DNA from: Bradyrhizobium sp. AT1
GTDB lineage: Bacteria > Pseudomonadota > Alphaproteobacteria > Rhizobiales > Xanthobacteraceae
Direction of reading: 5' to 3'
Assembly: GCF_001590795.1 (NCBI RefSeq)
Contig: NZ_JXDL01000001.1
Coordinates: forward strand, 6,680,034-6,744,033
DNA: 64,000 bases
Position 1 is the stretch's first letter. The number at the start of each line of letters is the position of its first letter. Both the position numbers and the translations under genes were made by a program. Below are positions 16,915 through 26,440 of the stretch, in pieces. Under the pieces are notes generated by a model. The model was not told where the DNA came from, did not search any database, and saw only the letters and a program-made list of their open reading frames with translations.

Positions 16915-17916
16915 CTACGGCTCGACCGGCGTCCCCGCCGGCAGCGCAATTCCCTTCTCGCCCGCCACCTGTCGCAGCAGATCCGGGCGATCCGAGATGA
17001 TGCCGTCGACGCCGAGCTCGATCATCCGCGCCATGTCCTCGCGCTTGTTGACCGTCCACACCACCACGCGCAGTCCGAGCGCGTGGGCCTCGGTGACCAG
17101 CGTGGCGGTCACGTCGCCGAAATAGGGCGACCAGATCGCACCGCCCGCCGCCTTGATCGTGCGCGGCAGCGAGCCGCCGTGATCGGCCGGGCTGAAGCCC
17201 GCTGTCCAGCTGGTGGCCTTGTCCAGCGCCACTGTCTGGCCTGAGCCGCGCTGCAGCGTCAGGTACACCGTCGGGATCTTCGGAGCCTGCTGCTGGACGA
17301 GTTGCAAGGTTCGCCAGTCGAAGGACTGGATCAGGACCCGGTCGGAAAAAGCTTCGGTCTCGATCAGTCCCAGCAGCTTCGTGACAAAGGCTTGAGGATC
17401 GAGCGTGTCGTCCGGATGGTTCGGGTCGATCTTGGTCTCGATGTTGAATCGCACACCCGAGTTGCCAGATTTGCGCACCAGCGCGAACAGCTCGCGCAGG
17501 GTCGGGATGCGCGTCCCCGGCATGGCACGCTGGTCGGGGAATTGTTTCGCATAGACGCTGTCCGGCCGGATCTGGCCGACGTCATAGGTCCTGACCTCGT
17601 CCAGCCGCAGTTTAACCAAGGGCGTGCCGGGCGCAGCGATGTATGCGCCGTCGGCGCCGCGTGCGAGATCCGGATTGAGCCCGCGCTCGTGCGAAACCAC
17701 GATCTCGCCGTCCGCGGTCACGCCGACGTCGAGCTCCAGCGTGTCCACGCCCATCGACAGCGCGTTGGCGAAGGCCGGCAGAGTGTTCTCCGGCAACAGC
17801 GCCCGGCCGCCGCGATGCGCCTCGAGATCGAATCCCATGGCTTGCCTCGTTATCAGGACCGACAGCACAGCCAGAATTGTCGTGGCACGTGACGGCATGG
17901 TGCCTCGAATAGCCAT
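16915..17916 (-). CDS. Periplasmic glycerophosphodiester phosphodiesterase (GDPD)
   Basis: Hydrolyses glycerophosphodiesters to glycerol-3-phosphate and an alcohol. The 333-residue product has an N-terminal hydrophobic signal segment (TTILAVLSVLITRQAMG) and the GDPD active-site motifs: His34-Arg35 in EAHRGG, Glu43 in PENT, Glu61 and Asp63 in ELDVGVTADGEIVVSHE with His76, and a late PTVYLTL / GLRVVVWTVN strand pair. All catalytic residues are present, and the length is normal for the periplasmic GlpQ type. It stands alone, convergent with the fused membrane protein gene. Confidence 0.9.
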   Translation of the reverse strand: MAIRGTMPSRATTILAVLSVLITRQAMGFDLEAHRGGRALLPENTLPAFANALSMGVDTLELDVGVTADGEIVVSHERGLNPDLARGADGAYIAAPGTPLVKLRLDEVRTYDVGQIRPDSVYAKQFPDQRAMPGTRIPTLRELFALVRKSGNSGVRFNIETKIDPNHPDDTLDPQAFVTKLLGLIETEAFSDRVLIQSFDWRTLQLVQQQAPKIPTVYLTLQRGSGQTVALDKATSWTAGFSPADHGGSLPRTIKAAGGAIWSPYFGDVTATLVTEAHALGLRVVVWTVNKREDMARMIELGVDGIISDRPDLLRQVAGEKGIALPAGTPVEP

Positions 17917-17964
17917 CCCTTGTTTGCGCTGACCACCGACGACGGTGACGGAGCAGCGACGGCG

Positions 17965-18759
17965 TCAGTTCTGATAGTAATAGCTGCGCGGCTGGTAATA
18001 TTGCCGCGGCTGCGGCTGATAGTAATAGCCCTGCTGGCCATAGCCCTGGTCATAAGTCGGCTGCGGCAGCTGCTGATAGGCCTGCGTGCCATAGGGGCGC
18101 GTGATCGGGCGCGGCGCCGGATAGCGCGCGCCGGTGTCGCTGCCGTCGGCCGGATAGATGTAATTGTCGTCCTGCGGCATGTAGCGGCGGGCGGGCTGCT
18201 GCGGCGGCGTGATGTTCACGGGATCGCCCGTGGTGGCGTATTGCTCTTCAGCGGGCTGCTGCGGAGCGCGCGCCACCGCAGTGTTGGCGCGGCCACGCGG
18301 ATTCCTCGCGAGCGCCACCTGCGCCGAGCCGGTCAGCGTCACCGTGGTATTGAGCACGCCCTGCTGCTGCACGAGCGCATAGAGTGTCGAGGCGTTCTGG
18401 CGCGACAGCCGCACGCAGCCGTGGGACGCCGGCGAGCCGAGGCGGCCGACCGAGTCCGTGCCGTGGATGGCGTGACCGACCTTGGTGAAGAAGATCGCGT
18501 GCGGCATCGGCGCGTCGTCGAATTCCTTGGAGTAGTGATCCTCTTCCATGCGGAAGGCGCGGAACGCGCCGTTCGGCGTCTCGCGCGAGGGAATGCCGGT
18601 CGACACCGGCCAGTGGTAGCGAGCGACGCCGTCGACGGCGACGGTCATCTGCTGATTATCCTTGTCGACGGTGATCTCGACCTTGGCCTGCGCGGTGCCC
18701 ACGCTCAAAAGCATCAGGGAGGTGAAAGCGACAAAAAAAGAACGCATCTGGAAACGCAT
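17965..18759 (-). CDS. L,D-transpeptidase (YkuD/ErfK family) with Tyr/Gln-rich tail
   Basis: Periplasmic enzyme that makes 3-3 crosslinks in peptidoglycan or attaches proteins to it. With ATG 18759 (GGAGG 10 bases upstream) the product has 264 residues: signal peptide ending AQA (about 25), then a YkuD domain (27-155) with the catalytic signature GHAIHG (His99) and SHGCVRL (catalytic Cys115, Arg117). The last 110 residues are Pro/Tyr/Gln-rich low complexity (repeated YYYQ, QPQP), unusual for the family and probably extended in the periplasm. An upstream in-frame start at 18786 lacks a ribosome site. Confidence 0.9.
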   Translation of the reverse strand: MRFQMRSFFVAFTSLMLLSVGTAQAKVEITVDKDNQQMTVAVDGVARYHWPVSTGIPSRETPNGAFRAFRMEEDHYSKEFDDAPMPHAIFFTKVGHAIHGTDSVGRLGSPASHGCVRLSRQNASTLYALVQQQGVLNTTVTLTGSAQVALARNPRGRANTAVARAPQQPAEEQYATTGDPVNITPPQQPARRYMPQDDNYIYPADGSDTGARYPAPRPITRPYGTQAYQQLPQPTYDQGYGQQGYYYQPQPRQYYQPRSYYYQN

Positions 18760-19063
18760 TTGAATTCTGGCCTCCGGCCTGTTCACGCTAGGCGCCGCGG
18801 CTCTCCGTCCCCGGCGTGCAATATGCCTGCAATCCGGCTTTCGTTCCAGCGGCCTGCTTGCCCATCGTTAACGCGATGGCCGGCGTAAGCAAGGCCGCTT
18901 TGTGACGCGTAGCTTGCGGCGGAGCTGACATTTTCGCGAGCGGCGCGCGCTCACGACGCCGACAATTCATCATAACGGCGCAACCATTCCACCGCTCGGT
19001 GCGTTGATGCTCGCCTACCTTTGACAGGCGGCGCCCGCCGCCGTTCACCCATTGGGATCGAAG

Positions 19064-19387
19064 ATGAACAAAGCCCGTATCGCCGCCGCGCCGTCCCCGG
19101 CCGGTTTGCGCCTCCACCTGCCGTTCGCAGCTGCCGCCCTCCTGCTTGCGCTGGCGTTGCCGCAAGCCGGCCACGCCCAAGGCATCGTGCGCGGCGCCCA
19201 GGAAGGCTCCTATGAAGGCAACCGGATCGCCGGCCCCGTGGGTGGCGTGGTTGGTGGCGCAGTCGGCGCCGGTGTTGGAGGCGCCGTGGGCGCGGTGGAG
19301 GGCGTGTTCGGCATTCCGCACCGTCATTACCGTCATCGCTGCCGCGGGTATTACGACGGCTATCACCGCTTCCATTGCTACAGGTGA
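19064..19387 (+). CDS. Secreted glycine-zipper hypothetical protein (107 aa)
   Basis: N-terminal signal peptide (LPFAAAALLLALALPQAGHAQ, cleavage near residue 40), then a glycine-zipper segment with repeated GGVVGGAVGAGVGGAVGA and a His/Tyr/Arg-rich C-terminus (HRHYRHRCRGYYDGYHRFH) with two cysteines. Glycine zippers often insert into or pack against the outer membrane. I chose ATG 19064; a TTG four codons upstream is possible. The gene is divergent from the L,D-transpeptidase gene, with about 300 bases between their starts and no recognisable element there. Function unknown; envelope location is inferred. Confidence 0.75.
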   Translation: MNKARIAAAPSPAGLRLHLPFAAAALLLALALPQAGHAQGIVRGAQEGSYEGNRIAGPVGGVVGGAVGAGVGGAVGAVEGVFGIPHRHYRHRCRGYYDGYHRFHCYR

Positions 19388-19394
19388 CGAGCCC

Positions 19395-19430
19395 GTAGCC
19401 CGGATTGCGCTTGCGCTCCATCCGGGCTAC
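19395..19430. repeat. Inverted repeat between convergent genes
   Basis: GTAGCCCGGAT (19395-19405) pairs with ATCCGGGCTAC (19420-19430) around a 14-base loop. It starts 8 bases after the glycine-zipper stop and ends 8 bases before the ABC permease stop. The arm is shared with the repeat at 16813-16900; both lie between convergent genes and probably act as bidirectional terminators. Confidence 0.75.
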
Positions 19431-19437
19431 GGGGCCG

Positions 19438-20195
19438 TCAGTTCTTCAGCCGGTAGCCGGTGCGGAAAATCCACCAGATCACGACCAGGCAGACCAGCAG
19501 GAACGCCACCGTCATGCCCATGCTGACGGATACGCTGACATCCGCGATCTCATAGAAGCTCCAGCGGAAGCCGGAGATCAGATAGACGACGGGGTTGAGC
19601 AGCGCCACCGTGCGCCAGGTGGGCGGCAGCATGTCGATGGAATAGAAGCTGCCGCCGAGGAAGGTCAGCGGCGTCACCACCAGCATCGGGATCATCTGCA
19701 GCTTCTCGAATCCGTCGGCCCAGATGCCGATGATGAAGCCGAACAGGCTGAACGTCACCGCCGTCAGCACCAGGAAGGTCAGCATCCAGACCGGATGCTG
19801 GATGTGCAGCGGCACGAACAAGCCGGCGGTGGCGAGGATGATCAGGCCGAGGATGATCGACTTGGTCGCGGCGGCGCCGACATAGCCGAGCACGATCTCG
19901 AAATAGGAGATCGGCGCCGACAGAATCTCGTAGATCGTGCCGGTGAATTTCGGAAAGTAGATGCCGAACGAGGCGTTGGCGATGCTCTGGGTCAGCACCG
20001 AGAGCATGATCAGGCCCGGCACGATGAAGGTGCCGTAGCTGACGCCCTCGACCTGGCTGATGCGCGAGCCGATCGCGGCGCCGAACACCACGAAATACAG
20101 CGAGGTGGAGACCACCGGCGAGACGATGCTTTGCAGCAGCGTGCGCCAGGTGCGTGCCATTTCGAACAGATAGATGGCGCGGATGGCGCGGTGGT

Positions 20196-20199
<4 letters not shown>
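19438..20199 (-). CDS. ABC-2 type exporter permease
   Basis: 253-residue membrane protein with about six hydrophobic segments and the ABC-2 signature of the YadH/NodJ-like group (LLNPVVYLISGFRWSFY near the C-terminus, and IVPGLIMLSVLTQSIANASFG). It would form the membrane channel for the ATPase encoded immediately upstream; the two frames overlap by 4 bases (ATGA), so translation is coupled. The substrate is not evident; relatives export lipids, polysaccharides or drugs. Confidence 0.88.
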
Positions 20200-21119
<920 letters not shown>

Positions 21120-21407
21120 GGGGGCCGCAAGGATGAGGGGCAAAGGCTGGGGGAGGGGAGGCTGGCCCCTGCCGGGAGGGCGGGTCAGCGGAGCCCTGAG
21201 ATAGGAATGCCATTGCCCGGCCGCAATCGGCTGGAGAAAAATGGTCTCAAAGCAGGCTCTTCGATGGCGAGTTCCAGGCAAGTGTTGCGCGATGGTCACG
21301 GGCTGTGGCTAAGATTGCCGTTCACGCGGCTCTTTGTTGCGTCTGCGAGCAGGGCATGACTACGATTCCGGCCAATCGCGAAGCGTATGTCCCCAGGGAA
21401 AACATCG

Positions 21408-22127
21408 ATGAGACCGAACGGCCGTCACACCGCCGGCGCCAGCCAATTGTCCGCCCTCCGCGTCTGGGCGATGGGCCTGCTCCTGCTGTCAACTGTCGCC
21501 ATGAGCCCGGCTCCCGCCAACGCGGCACCGAGCCAGGCCCAGGCCGCGACCACGCATGTCTACCTGCTCCGCGGCGTGCTCAACATCTTCTCGCTCGGGC
21601 TCGACACGATCGGCGCCCGGCTCCAGGCGCAGGGCGTGCCGGTCACCGTCGCCAACTTCGTGTCCTGGTCCTCGCTCGCCGACGAAGCCGCGACCGCCTA
21701 CAAGGCCGGCCGCCTCAAGACCATCATCCTGGTCGGCCATTCCTCCGGCGCCACCGCGCTGCCCGACATGATCGCCAAGCTCAACCAGCTCGGCGTGCCC
21801 GTGAAGCTCGCGATCGGCCTCGACTCGGTGTTCAAGACCAAGCTCTCGACCGGTGCGGAGCGCTACATCAACATCTATATCGGCGATGGTCCCGGCGAGC
21901 CGGTGCGGGCCGCGCAGGGCCTGCGCGGCAAGCTCGACAATGTTGACGTGCGCGGCACCGGCGTCGGCCACATCTCGATCGACAAGAACGAGTCGATCCA
22001 GCGCCGCGTCATTGCCGAGATCGACGCCGCCATCATGCGCTCGCGCGCGCCGGCGCTGCCGGTTGCCGAACCCGGCGCGCCGCGTCAGGCGCGCTCGGCT
22101 GCTGCGACGGCTGCCACCAGGAATTGA
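21408..22127 (+). CDS. Secreted GHSSG-motif hydrolase-like protein (paralogue A)
   Basis: 239 residues: a signal segment (VWAMGLLLLSTVAMSPAPANA, cleavage near residue 39), then an alpha/beta-hydrolase-like core. A nucleophile elbow GHSSG (Ser112) follows the strand TIILV, and GVGHISID near residue 190 could supply the histidine. It is clearly homologous along its length to the product at 27109-28050: VYLLRG/IYLFRG, FSLGLD/FSTGMD, ERYINIYI/ERFINIFL, GHISIDKNESIQRRV/SHINIEKSDDIHRQI. ATG 21408 has AGGGA at a good distance; an in-frame ATG at 21387 does not. No enzymatic role is established from sequence. Confidence 0.75.
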   Translation: MRPNGRHTAGASQLSALRVWAMGLLLLSTVAMSPAPANAAPSQAQAATTHVYLLRGVLNIFSLGLDTIGARLQAQGVPVTVANFVSWSSLADEAATAYKAGRLKTIILVGHSSGATALPDMIAKLNQLGVPVKLAIGLDSVFKTKLSTGAERYINIYIGDGPGEPVRAAQGLRGKLDNVDVRGTGVGHISIDKNESIQRRVIAEIDAAIMRSRAPALPVAEPGAPRQARSAAATAATRN

Positions 22128-22249
22128 AGCCCGCCAAATCAGATCGAGACTTCGTCTGTGCCGCCGTCGACACCTGGTCGACGGCGGCATTGCTTTAAGC
22201 ATGGCCGCCCTACGCTTCCGTCCTCAGACAGACGATGAGCAGGCTCCCG

Positions 22250-23101
22250 TCATTTGAAGAACGTGCGAATGCTCTCCGCGATCTCCCTCGCATGCGTCTC
22301 CAGCGCGAAATGGCCGGTGTCGAAGAACTGGACCACCGCGTTGGGATTGTCGCGCTTGAACGCTTCGGCGCCGGGCGGAATGAAGAACGGATCATTCTTG
22401 CCCCACACCGCCAGGAACGGCGGCTTGTGCGTGCGGAAGTAGCTCTGGAAGCGCGGATAAAGCGCGACGTTGCTCTTGTAATCGCCGAACAGGTCGAGCT
22501 GCACATCGTCCGAGCCCGGGCGCGCCAGGTAGAAATTGTCGAGGTTCTGGCCGTCCGGCGACACCAGGGCCGGGTCGGGGACGCCGTGCGTGTATTGCCA
22601 GCGCGTCGCATCCGGCGTGAGGAAGCCGCGCAGCGCCTCGCGGTTGGCCGGAGAGGGATCCTGCCAATAGGCCTGGATCGGGGTCCAGCCATCGCTGAGG
22701 CCGTCCTCGTAGGCGTTGCCATTCTGCGAGATGATGGCCGTGATCCGTTCGGGGTGGCTGAGCGCCAGTCGAAAGCCCGTCGGCGCCCCGTAGTCGAAGA
22801 CGTAGACGGCGAAGCGATCGAAGCCGATCACTTCGGTGAAGCGCTCGATCACACGCGCGATGTTGTCGAAACTGTAGACGAAGTCTTCGCGCGGCGGCAT
22901 GTCGGACTGGCCGAAGCCCGGCAGATCCGGCGCGACGATGTGAAACTTGTCCGCGAGCAACGGGATCAGGTCTCGGAACATGTGGCCGGCACTGGGGAAG
23001 CCATGCAGCAGCAGGAGCTTCGGCGCGCCTCTGTCACCGGCCTCGCGATAGAACACCTTGAAGCCATCAACGTCGGCAGTGCGGTAAGTCGTCGGGGTCA
23101 T
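22250..23101 (-). CDS. Alpha/beta hydrolase with Asp nucleophile (haloalkane dehalogenase / epoxide hydrolase type)
   Basis: 283 residues with the alpha/beta-hydrolase core: oxyanion motif HGFP (33-36), nucleophile Asp103 in VYVFDYGAP, acid Asp237 in WGKNDPFF and His264 in TGHFALE. An aspartate rather than serine nucleophile points to the dehalogenase/epoxide hydrolase branch. The natural substrate is unknown. No signal peptide. The gene is divergent from a CGNR-type regulator gene across 146 bases that contain inverted and direct repeats, so control by that regulator is likely. Confidence 0.85.
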   Translation of the reverse strand: MTPTTYRTADVDGFKVFYREAGDRGAPKLLLLHGFPSAGHMFRDLIPLLADKFHIVAPDLPGFGQSDMPPREDFVYSFDNIARVIERFTEVIGFDRFAVYVFDYGAPTGFRLALSHPERITAIISQNGNAYEDGLSDGWTPIQAYWQDPSPANREALRGFLTPDATRWQYTHGVPDPALVSPDGQNLDNFYLARPGSDDVQLDLFGDYKSNVALYPRFQSYFRTHKPPFLAVWGKNDPFFIPPGAEAFKRDNPNAVVQFFDTGHFALETHAREIAESIRTFFK

Positions 23102-23123
23102 GACCGTCTCCTGGGGCAGCTTC

Positions 23124-23196
23124 GTAACCTGTTAAATCGTCTATTAGAGGTTATTGAGCCGAGACGTAACTTGTCAACAGCGATTTTAGAGGTTAC
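23124..23196. promoter_or_regulatory. Inverted/direct repeat operator candidate between hydrolase and CGNR regulator
   Basis: GTAACCTGTTAAATCG (23124-23139) is an inverted copy (14 of 16) of CGATTTTAGAGGTTAC (23181-23196). A third half-site TTAGAGGTTA lies between them (23144-23153). The region is A+T-rich and flanked by divergent starts, as expected for an operator controlling both genes. Confidence 0.6.
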
Positions 23197-23247
23197 TAAG
23201 TTTCTATCTTTTCCCGACGCGCCAAAGGACCGATCGAAAAACCGCCC

Positions 23248-23868
23248 ATGGACCGTGCGCCCGCCATGTTCATCGCCGACTCGCTCGGTCTCGATTTCCT
23301 CAACTCGGTGGCGACACCGATCGATACGCCCGTCGATTGGCTCGGCGATGGCGATGGGCTGATCGACTGGCTGGCACAGGCGAAGCTGGTGCCGGCGCAG
23401 GAGCTGGAGGCGCTGAAGGCGCAGGCGAAGCCCGGGGAGCTCGACAGGGTCGCCGATCAGGCCCGCGACTTGCGCGAGTGGTTCAGGGGTTTTGTCCGGG
23501 AGCATGCGGGCCGGCCGCTGACGGCGAAGGCGTTGCATGAGCTTGCCCCGTTGAACGGCATCCTGGAGCGCGAGGATGCGTTCCAGCAGATCGTGACACG
23601 CCGTGGTGCGCTGGGTGATGGTCTCGCGCTGCAAAGGATGCGGCGCTGGCGATCACCGGAAGCGCTGCTGCTCCCGGTCGGCGAAGCCTTGGCGAAATTC
23701 GTCTGCGAAGAGGACTTTTCCGACGTGAAGGCCTGCGAAGGCCATAACTGCACGATGCTGTTCGCCGACCATACCCGCAGGCGTGCGCGGCGCTGGTGCA
23801 CGATGGCGATTTGCGGCAACCGCGCCAAGCAGGCGGCGCATCGAAGCCGGCTCAAGAGCAGGCAGTAG
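23248..23868 (+). CDS. CGNR zinc-finger transcriptional regulator-like protein
   Basis: 206 residues. The N-terminal ABATE-type domain (DSLGLDFLNSVATP... as opening motif) is followed by the C-terminal CGNR zinc finger: Cys residues in KACEGHNCTMLF and the diagnostic RWCTMAICGNRAKQAAHR. Proteins of this type are predicted stress- or metabolite-responsive transcription factors. The basic end HRSRLKSRQ fits DNA binding. It is divergent from the alpha/beta hydrolase gene, its most probable target. Confidence 0.88.
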   Translation: MDRAPAMFIADSLGLDFLNSVATPIDTPVDWLGDGDGLIDWLAQAKLVPAQELEALKAQAKPGELDRVADQARDLREWFRGFVREHAGRPLTAKALHELAPLNGILEREDAFQQIVTRRGALGDGLALQRMRRWRSPEALLLPVGEALAKFVCEEDFSDVKACEGHNCTMLFADHTRRRARRWCTMAICGNRAKQAAHRSRLKSRQ

Positions 23869-23927
23869 TCGGTGGTGGTGACGTGTTCATCGCGCGCCGC
23901 TGGCCCGACGGCATGCGCGGGTGCCCC

Positions 23928-25106
23928 TTAAGCGGGCGTCACGCGGAGCGGCATGCTCTCCAGCCCGCGCAAGGAATTGTTCAGCCTGCGCTTCGGCTCC
24001 GCCGCGAGCTCGATGGTCTTCACGCGCCTTGCGAGCTCGCTGAAGATCAACTCGCCTTCCAGGCGCGCGATCATCTGACCGACGCAGGCGTGGATGCCTG
24101 CGCCGAAGCCGACATGCCCCGTCGCGACCCGTTCCACCTCGAAACGATCCGGCTTGTCCCAACGCGCGGGATCGCGGTTAGCGGAGGCCATGAACAACAG
24201 CACCTTGCGGTGTGCCGGGATCACGCCGCCGCTGATCTCGACATCGCGCGAGGTGGTGCGGAAGAACGTCTGCACCGGTGAATCGTAGCGCAGGCCTTCC
24301 TCGAAGGCGTTGCGCGCCAGCTCCGGTCTCTGGTGCAGCTTGCGGTATTCATCCGGATGCGTGGCGAGCGCCAGCAGGGTGTTGCCGATGCCGTTGACGG
24401 TGGTGTCGATTCCCGCGGTGAGGAACGGCCGCACCAGGTGCGTCGCCTCGTGCTCGGTGATGTCGCCGTCGTCGGCGGCTTGGTAGATCATCATGCCGAG
24501 GCTGTCGGGCCGCAACGCCTCTCGCGCGCAGCATTCCATGATCCAGCTCTGCGCCGCGAGGCCCGCCTTGCGGGATGCGGCCAACATCTCGTTTTCAGGG
24601 CCAAAGCTGTCGAATACGAAGGTGCTCCAGGCGAGCAGCTTCTCGCGGCCGTCCGGCCGGATGCCGATCGCATCCGGAAACACCTTCATCGGGTAGGCTT
24701 CGGCAAGATCGGTCACGGCATCGAACGTACCCTTGTCGATCAGCTCCGAGACCTTCCGCTCTGCTTCCTGCTGGAACGTCTCGCGCAGCTTCCTTGCAAC
24801 GCCCGGAGACAGCGTGCGGCCGAGCACCCTCCGGCCCTTGTCGTGGTCGGGCGGATCGATCTGCAGGGTCAGCGGCTTTGGCAGGGCCGGGTTCATGCCG
24901 TTGAGCCCGACGCCCTCGCCACTGATAAAGGTCTGCCAGTCTTTCAGGGCGGGCTCGACCTCGGCATAGCCGGCCATCGCCCACACGCCGTAACGCTCAA
25001 GCGCGAAGGCTGGCCCCAGCGCGCGCAGTGCCTGATAGGCGGGATAGGGATCCATCAGGAAATCAGGCGCGAACGGGTCGACCGGACTGGATGCGATGCC
25101 GCTCAT
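23928..25106 (-). CDS. Cytochrome P450, CYP199-like
   Basis: 392-residue soluble P450. I-helix AGIDTTVNG, ExxR in FEEGLRYDSPVQTFFRTT and heme loop GFGAGIHACVG with Cys341 as heme ligand are all present. Several long stretches (DLAEAYPMKVFPDAIG, GHVGFGAGIH, NNSLRGLESMPLRVTPA) closely resemble what I remember of CYP199A2/A4 of Rhodopseudomonas palustris, which oxidise para-substituted benzoates such as 4-methoxybenzoate. The substrate is therefore probably a para-substituted aromatic acid, but that is inferred. No ferredoxin gene is adjacent, unlike CYP199A2. It follows a solute-binding protein gene by 16 bases, likely one operon. Confidence 0.92.
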   Translation of the reverse strand: MSGIASSPVDPFAPDFLMDPYPAYQALRALGPAFALERYGVWAMAGYAEVEPALKDWQTFISGEGVGLNGMNPALPKPLTLQIDPPDHDKGRRVLGRTLSPGVARKLRETFQQEAERKVSELIDKGTFDAVTDLAEAYPMKVFPDAIGIRPDGREKLLAWSTFVFDSFGPENEMLAASRKAGLAAQSWIMECCAREALRPDSLGMMIYQAADDGDITEHEATHLVRPFLTAGIDTTVNGIGNTLLALATHPDEYRKLHQRPELARNAFEEGLRYDSPVQTFFRTTSRDVEISGGVIPAHRKVLLFMASANRDPARWDKPDRFEVERVATGHVGFGAGIHACVGQMIARLEGELIFSELARRVKTIELAAEPKRRLNNSLRGLESMPLRVTPA

Positions 25107-25122
25107 GGTTTGCTCCCGTCAG

Positions 25123-26334
25123 CTATTGCTTCGCGAGCGGGCACTGACCGTCACTCTCGGCGCGGAACGCGTCCTCGCCCTTGATCGTGGCGACGACCTT
25201 CAGCAGATCCCAGGCCGATTTCGATTCCTCGGGTGCCTTGACCTCAAGCAAATAGAGCGCATGGATCTTGCGTCCGTCCTTGCGGATATAGCCCTTGCCG
25301 AACAGCGGATCGTCGGTCGGCATCTCCTTCATCGCGGCGACCACGGCCTTGCCGTCCTTGGCGCCGCCGACCTTGTCGACCGCCTTGAGATAGTGAATGA
25401 CCGAGGCATAGACGCCGGCCTGCATGTCGTTTGGATAGGCTTTCGACGGAATGCGTTCGGCGAAGCGTTTGGCGAAAGCACGCGTGCCGTCGTTCAGATC
25501 CCAATAGAAGGGATTCATGATCTGCGCGCCTCGCGCAAACTTCAAGCCGAGCGCGGGCAGGCCGTTCATGCCGAGGATCAATCCGACCAGCTTGCGGTCC
25601 TTGGTCAGCCCGAACTCGGCGGCCTGCTTCATCGAGGTGATGGTATCGTCACCGGCATTGGCGAAGCCGACGACGTTCGCGCCCGACGCCTGGGCCTGGA
25701 GCAGGAACGAGGCGTAGTCGGCGGTTCCCAGTGGATGCCGCACGCTGCCGAGCACCTCGCCGCCGGCCGCTTTCACGGCCTCCGCAGCCTGCTTTTCCAG
25801 ATCGTGACCGAAGGCGTAGTCGGCGGTGATGAAGAACCATTTCTTGCCGCCCTGCTGCACGATCGCCTTGCCGAGGCCGCGTCCGTAGGCATAGGTGTCG
25901 TAGGTCCAGTGCACGGTATTCGGCGTGCATTTCTCGCCGGTCAGCAGCACCGTTCCGGCGCCCGATCCGACGAAGACCTTGTTCTTCTCGGCGCTCATGC
26001 CGGCCACCGCAAGCGCGATCGACGAGTTTGGAAGGTCGAAGATCGCATCGACGCCGTCGTTCTCGTACCATCGCCGGGCGATGCCGATGCCGATGTCGGT
26101 CTTGTTCTGGTGATCGGCGGCGACGACCTCGACCGGCTTGCCGGCAGCTTTTCCGCCAAAATCCTCGACCGCCATCTTGGCGGCGACGACCGAGCCGATG
26201 CCCTGATAGCTCGCAAACGGACCCGATTGGTCGTTCAGGATGCCGATCTTCACCACATCCTCGGCGAATGCCGGAGCCGCGGCGGCCAGCAACAGGGCCG
26301 AAATGCACAATTTGTGCAGGAATTTGCTGTTCAT
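25123..26334 (-). CDS. ABC transporter solute-binding protein, branched-chain amino acid/aromatic acid type
   Basis: 403-residue periplasmic binding protein: signal peptide ending FAEDVVK (about residue 25), then a Leu/Ile/Val-binding-protein fold (VKIGILNDQSGPFASYQG, YENDGVDAIFDLPNSSIA, KKWFFITADYAFGHD). Members of this group often bind aromatic acids in soil bacteria. Permease and ATPase genes are not adjacent, so it must work with components encoded elsewhere. Its operon partner is the P450, and the divergent neighbour is a MarR regulator, which together suggest an aromatic-acid uptake and oxidation unit. Confidence 0.88.
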   Translation of the reverse strand: MNSKFLHKLCISALLLAAAAPAFAEDVVKIGILNDQSGPFASYQGIGSVVAAKMAVEDFGGKAAGKPVEVVAADHQNKTDIGIGIARRWYENDGVDAIFDLPNSSIALAVAGMSAEKNKVFVGSGAGTVLLTGEKCTPNTVHWTYDTYAYGRGLGKAIVQQGGKKWFFITADYAFGHDLEKQAAEAVKAAGGEVLGSVRHPLGTADYASFLLQAQASGANVVGFANAGDDTITSMKQAAEFGLTKDRKLVGLILGMNGLPALGLKFARGAQIMNPFYWDLNDGTRAFAKRFAERIPSKAYPNDMQAGVYASVIHYLKAVDKVGGAKDGKAVVAAMKEMPTDDPLFGKGYIRKDGRKIHALYLLEVKAPEESKSAWDLLKVVATIKGEDAFRAESDGQCPLAKQ

Positions 26335-26371
26335 TGTATCCCTCCCATGCGCGGTCTTGGTGCCGCTATAT

Positions 26372-26394
26372 AATAGTTATATTTTATAGCTATT
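26372..26394. promoter_or_regulatory. MarR operator candidate
   Basis: AATAGTTATA (26372-26381), TTT, TATAGCTATT (26385-26394): an inverted repeat with 9 of 10 positions paired, in the A+T-rich gap between the divergent solute-binding protein and MarR genes. Size and position are typical of MarR-family operators. Confidence 0.65.
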
Positions 26395-26440
26395 TTTGAG
26401 AGTGTCAATTCGGCCGGATGATGGTCGCCGCGGATCGAGG

